A stretch of 64,000 bases of DNA from Corbicula japonica (lineage: Eukaryota; Mollusca; Bivalvia; Venerida; Cyrenidae): positions 1,612,001-1,676,000 of the forward strand of contig JAZAYU010000001.1 of NCBI GenBank assembly GCA_038501625.1, read 5' to 3'. Made by a program: the position numbers and the translations under genes. Below are positions 59,968-64,000 of the stretch, piece by piece. The stretch's first letter is position 1; each line of letters begins with the position of its first letter. A model generated the notes under the pieces. The model was given only the letters and a program-made list of their open reading frames with translations. It searched no databases and was not told where the DNA came from.

Positions 59968-62304
59968 TTAGTTGCTGGCATGTTTGGAAAATTTCGATGG
60001 AGAATGCTCGCCTCCTCCAGTGGCAGAGCGTTTAGCAGGCGTAACTGCTGGGTGTGTGCGAAGAAAATCTAACTCTTCGTCGTCTTCTTCGTTACTTTCA
60101 CACTCTGTAATATATTAAATGGGGTGCGTCACTGGAACAGGTACCTTCTGACAGTTGACGTCAATCCTTGAATTGACGTCATAAATTTGAGCAGACGACA
60201 TTATTTATTATGCCTTGCGTGGTAAAAATACCATTTTATTGTCGACATGTGTAACAAAATCATATTTTAGTTATAATAAATTGATTTATAGTTGTAAGTT
60301 CTTTCTAAATTTATTGTAAACTGAAATATCACTAAAAATGACCGAAGATACCTTTTCCTCTATGACACATACAATTGTTCTATTGACCGAACTTATTATG
60401 AATTTAATGTACATAGTGTATCAGGTCTGTCTATAACCAAATTATTGATAAATAGACAGTCACGTGGTATTCTGCCTATATAAGCAAGATTGAGCTTACG
60501 GTAGATATAGGCGAATGAATTAAAGAAAAAAAACTATGACGATATCGAATTTCTAAAACTTCTTGCTACTACACCGAGAGATATTTAATCCTGGACTGAA
60601 CGGTACCAAGGGTTTGAAGACTACACCTGTTCAAGTATCACAAAAATGCCGAATAAATGCTTCCAATCTTCTTATCTGGAGATCAGTCCCAAATCTCAAG
60701 GATCTGATTGGCTGAAATGGGAACCGGTCGCCATTTCAGCCTATCAGATCCTTGAGATTTGAGACTGATCTCAAAACTTATTTTTATGATCTTGGGCCCT
60801 TGTCATCTTTTAAGATTGTTTTATTGATTTATATAGGTAGCTTGGTTTGATGTAATGTCAGATTTCTTATGTCAGGACCTTGTGGCAGTCGAATTTCTAA
60901 TTATTTAACGCATTGCGTGGATGGTGTATTACAAATCTGTGCTAGAGGATAGGTAATTTCTGACTGACCGATATTGCTTTATTTAACCAACTGTAGGTTA
61001 AGAGAACTAAAAACTGTTTGGCTACTGTCATGAAAATCTGATAAACCTGGGTATACTAAGTAATTACCGTATTGCGAACGACCAGCCATTTTCTTATGAA
61101 GCTCTGTATTTGAACGACAATAGTATATTCCAGATGTTGATGCTTGTGGTATTGTTTGTTGGAACGCATTTATTTCAATGGTATCATCACAGCGATCGCG
61201 GAGTCCAGAGTTGTTTTCACTGACAGGACCTGAAATGTTCATGTCGAATTCTTTAAAAATATAACGATGAGTTATGGTATGAAGGTGCTGTGGCAGTTGT
61301 CATTGCGTCATCATTGATAAAAAAGGAAATTATCAAAATCTCTCTAACGGCAAAATGCAGTTCAACAAAAATTAGTACAAATCAACACAAATTAAAGTAA
61401 CTAATGTATGTTTACAATAAAGAAAAAAAATAAGACCTAAATAACCCCTAAAACTCTATTTGAAAAAGAAACACAGAATGAAAGCAACACTTAATATGTA
61501 TTAAATGCCTTCATGGGTAATGATTTACTTACAACAATATCTAAGGGTTTCTTGTCTAACAAATGTATACACTATCATATTTGTAAGTGTGTTTGATCTT
61601 TCTATTTCCTGGCCGCAAAAAAGGATGACAAACAAATACAAATACTGATTTCGCTCTTCATAATTGAGTTATTTCAAGGCCCTTAGATATTGTTGTCAGT
61701 ATCATGTGGGCATTAGAATTGTTGTCAGTATCATGTGGACATTAGAATTGTTGTCATTATCATGTGGGCATTAGAATTGTTGTCAGTATCATGTGGGCAT
61801 TAGAATTGTTGTCAGTATCATGTGGGCATTAGAATTGTTGTCAGTATCATGTGGGCATTAGAATTGTTTTCAGTATCATGTGGGCATTAGAATTGTTGTC
61901 AGTGTCATGTGGGCATTAGAATTGTTGTCAGTATCATGTGGGCATTCGAATTGTTGGGTTGTGTTACTTCATTGTTGTGATTTATTGCAAATAGAATTTT
62001 AAGAATTTTATAGGCACTACGCCGCAATCAAGGCAGCAACAACGGTGCGAGTAAGTGGGTAAGAAAATCTCAGAGTTTTAACAAGGTTTTTTTTAATGAT
62101 GACCACATTAACAATGTCTTACATTTACAGAGAAATAAGAATTCTGATTGACAATAATTTATTTATTTATTCTGCAAGGTACTACTTCAAGATGTAAATG
62201 CTATGTATACCACTCAGGGAGTGACGATATGTTAGAAATATTACCTGTGCACAAACTCAGATCACTCTGAATTACTTGAGCCTCTTTTCGCGCTCGTTCA
62301 AATT
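59968..62304 (-). CDS. 3' end of an unrecognised multi-exon gene (three exons, 5' part missing)
   Basis: Three exons join in phase: 62245-62304 (EFERARKEAQVIQSDLSLCT), 61068-61229 (GPVSENNSGLRD, then GIYYCRSNTELHKKMAGRS) and 59968-60104 (ECESNEEDDEELDFLR, then KRSATGGGEHSPSKFSK, ending ASN and a TAA). Each has a proper acceptor (ttttgcag, atttcag, attacag) and donor (GTAATA, GTAATT). The tail is acidic then Lys/Ser-rich, compatible with a nuclear protein, but no domain is recognised. The upstream exon needed before 62304 (ending in phase 1) was not found within the remaining window. The intron between the first two holds a 29 bp minisatellite. Confidence 0.6.
60680..60801. mobile_element. Palindromic MITE family A, copy 14 (subfamily 2)
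   Basis: The right terminus is complete (TTTATGATCTTGGGCCC) and the left arm truncated (starts GAGATCAGTCCCAAATCTCA). It lies just upstream (5') of the last exon of the right-edge gene, inside its intron. Confidence 0.88.
61689..61955. repeat. 29 bp minisatellite, about nine copies
   Basis: The unit is TTGTTGTCAGTATCATGTGG followed by GCATTAGAA, nearly identical across copies, which indicates recent expansion. Intronic. Confidence 0.95.
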
Positions 62305-62454
62305 CTGCAAAAAAAAGAAAAAGTTACAATTACCATTCCAGAGATTTACAGAATGATAAACATACAATTAAGTTACCTCAACAGGCATATTTTACCACAT
62401 TGAGGTTTAATAACTGCACTAATCCTTTACTCACTAGGATATGACTGTTACAAT

Positions 62455-62700
62455 GGCAAACAGTGATGATCCAGACCAACCGGCATATCCCCGCCGTCTG
62501 ATCAGGATCTACATTGTCTGTTGTTTTTGTTTTTTTCATTCTTTATGTTATTTCTGACCATGAACATGGATGTGCCAGCTGATCTGGATCGTCATTATTC
62601 GCGTATATATGGATTTAAGGTTTTGCAAACATTGCAATTGGCGCAAACTGGCTAAAATTATTTTTCGTCCGAATTCAGTTGTATAATGCAGGCTGTGACG
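62455..62700. repeat. Fragment of a dispersed repeat (GATCCAGACCAACCGGCATA)
   Basis: GATCCAGACCAACCGGCATA, TCCCCGCCGTCTGATCAGGA resembles a dispersed repeat common in bivalve genomic DNA. Boundaries are not defined here; no gene is seen. Confidence 0.4.
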
Positions 62701-62858
62701 ATTAAAAAGGTTTACATCTGAAAACTGGGGATGGAGGGGACGAAAATTTCACGTCAGTTGATACAACTTAAGAACAATATAACTACGGAACAATGATTTC
62801 TCCTTGCCCAAATTTAGTTTTAAACTAGATGTTTTTTGTGAAAAACGCATGTCTCTCT

Positions 62859-62878
62859 CCCCCCCCCCCCCCCCCCCT
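62859..62878. repeat. Poly-C tract
   Basis: A run of about 19 C next to CTCTCTC. Confidence 0.9.
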
Positions 62879-62984
62879 GCGCTTTATTGAAGGAAGGCCA
62901 AGGAAGAAACATCACCTGTTTGAAACGGAAGCCTGTGTCATTTATTATGGTATAAAGAACATGCACATATATATAAATTAACAT

Positions 62985-64000
62985 ATGTATGGTCAAAGAC
63001 CCCAAAATCAATAGGAGTCCTCTACTCAATAAGGACATCCGTCGTATGAAGTTTGAAGGCTCTGTGTGAAATAGAACTCCTGTTATTGAGCGGAAACGGT
63101 TTTCACTCTTCAGGCCCCTGTGACCATTACCTTTTGACCTACTGATCCCTAATTCAAAAGGGTTCTTCTACTCAATAAGGTCTATCACCCTATGAAGTTT
63201 GAATGCTCTGGGTCAAACGGTACTCCAGTTATTGAGCGGAAACAGTTTTCACTCTTCGGGCCTCAGTGACCTTGACCTTTGACCTACTGACCCAAAAATC
63301 AATAGGAGTCCTCTACTCAATAAGGACATCCATCATATGAAGTTTGAAGGCTCTGTGTGAAATAGAACTCCTGTTATTGAGCGGAAACGGTTTTCACTCT
63401 TCAGGTCCCTGCGACCTTGACCTTTGACCTACTGACCCCAAAATAAATAGGGTTTTTTTACTCAATGAGGGCTATCACCCTATGAAGTTTAAATGCTCTT
63501 GGTCAAAGGGTACTCGAGTTATTGAGCGGAAACGGTTTTCACTCTTCGGGCCCCTGTGACCTTGACCTTTGACCTACTGACCCCAAGATCAATAGGGTTC
63601 TTCTACACAAAAAGGGCTATCACCCTATGAAGTTTGAAGGCTCTGGGTCAAAGGGTACTCAAGTTATTGAGCAGCAACGGTTTTTACTCTTCGGGCCAGT
63701 GTGTCCTTGACCTTTGACCTACTGACATCAAAATCAATAGGGTTTTTCTACTCAATAAGAGCTATCACCCTATGAAGTTTGAAGGCTCTGGGTCAAAGTC
63801 AAAGGGTACTCGAGTTATTGAGCGGAAACGGTTTTCACTCTTCGGGCCCCTGTGACCTTGACCTTTGACCTACTAATCCAAAATCAATAAGGTTCTTCTA
63901 CTCAATAAGGGATATCACCCTATGAAGTTTGAATGCTCTGGGTCAAAGGGTACTCCAGTTATTGAGCGGAAACGAAGTGTGACAGACGGACTGACGAACA
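62985..64000 (+). repeat. Tandem ~146 bp repeat array running off the right edge
   Basis: Seven units have GAAGTTTGAA at about 63048, 63194, 63339, 63484, 63630, 63774 and 63926. Each carries GTTATTGAGCGGAAACGGTT, TTCACTCTTCGGGCCCCTGT, GACCTTGACCTTTGACCTAC and CAATAGGGTTCTTCTACTCA. Units 1 and 3 share a variant (GGAGTCCTCTACTCAATAAG, TGTGTGAAATAGAACTCC) not seen in the others. The last unit runs into GACAGACGGACTGACGAACA, the same kind of exit as the array at 4886, so the element end is probably just past the window. Confidence 0.9.

Noticed and set aside
61689..61955. Regularly spaced repeats as a CRISPR-like array
   Set aside because: The units are contiguous with no unique spacers, and the DNA is eukaryotic; this is a minisatellite.

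Overview
The window is eukaryotic nuclear DNA. It is AT-rich, with small protein-coding exons separated by long introns with GT-AG signals, dense transposon debris and many simple repeats, and it has no operons, rRNA or CRISPR. The repeat classes point to a mollusc, most likely a bivalve. They include tandem 146-156 bp modules carrying 'gaagtttgaa' and a GACGGACG tail, non-LTR elements ending in pentanucleotide tails, palindromic MITEs, and a gene ending in a domain that looks like the one in mitochondria-eating proteins. The species assignment is inference.

Three host genes can be assembled, all on the minus strand. (1) 11754-21335 is a complete 11-exon, 440-residue secreted zinc procarboxypeptidase (peptidase family M14A) with signal peptide, propeptide and all catalytic residues. 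(2) 36076-44302 is a complete 6-exon, 309-residue protein with an N-terminal coiled coil and a C-terminal mitochondria-eating-protein-like (MIEAP/SPATA18) domain, probably with an upstream non-coding exon. (3) 59968-62304 holds the last three exons of an unrecognised gene whose 5' end lies to the right, possibly beyond the window. All three have phase-consistent exon joins worked out by hand from splice sites.

The rest is mostly mobile DNA. From left to right: a broken non-LTR element (endonuclease plus the start of reverse transcriptase, 300-2113); a 709 bp terminal-inverted-repeat (TIR) element (2253-2961); a 156 bp tandem-repeat element (4886-6835); a 2.96 kb element with ~560 bp inverted arms and an 8 bp target duplication (7387-10347); a 725 bp fold-back element with a 9 bp target duplication inside the last carboxypeptidase intron (13206-13930); a second non-LTR copy on the minus strand (26379-28473); a TA-flanked MITE (30023-30279); an apparently intact PIF/Harbinger transposon (33331-35789); a decayed Tc1/mariner copy inside the MIEAP-like gene (43070-43955); a second Harbinger with one nonsense codon and a 1 kb minisatellite (45410-49529); a TA-flanked TIR element split by a third non-LTR insertion (56299-59438); and a second tandem-module array running off the right edge.

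Two short dispersed families recur throughout: a ~150 bp near-perfect palindrome (about 14 copies, six of them around or inside the MIEAP-like gene) and a ~150 bp family that often begins with the hairpin TTGAG-TTGCGC-TCAA (six copies). The most novel-looking items are the fold-back element at 13206-13930 and its possible relative inside the second Harbinger. They share a terminal sequence but carry unrelated internal repeats.
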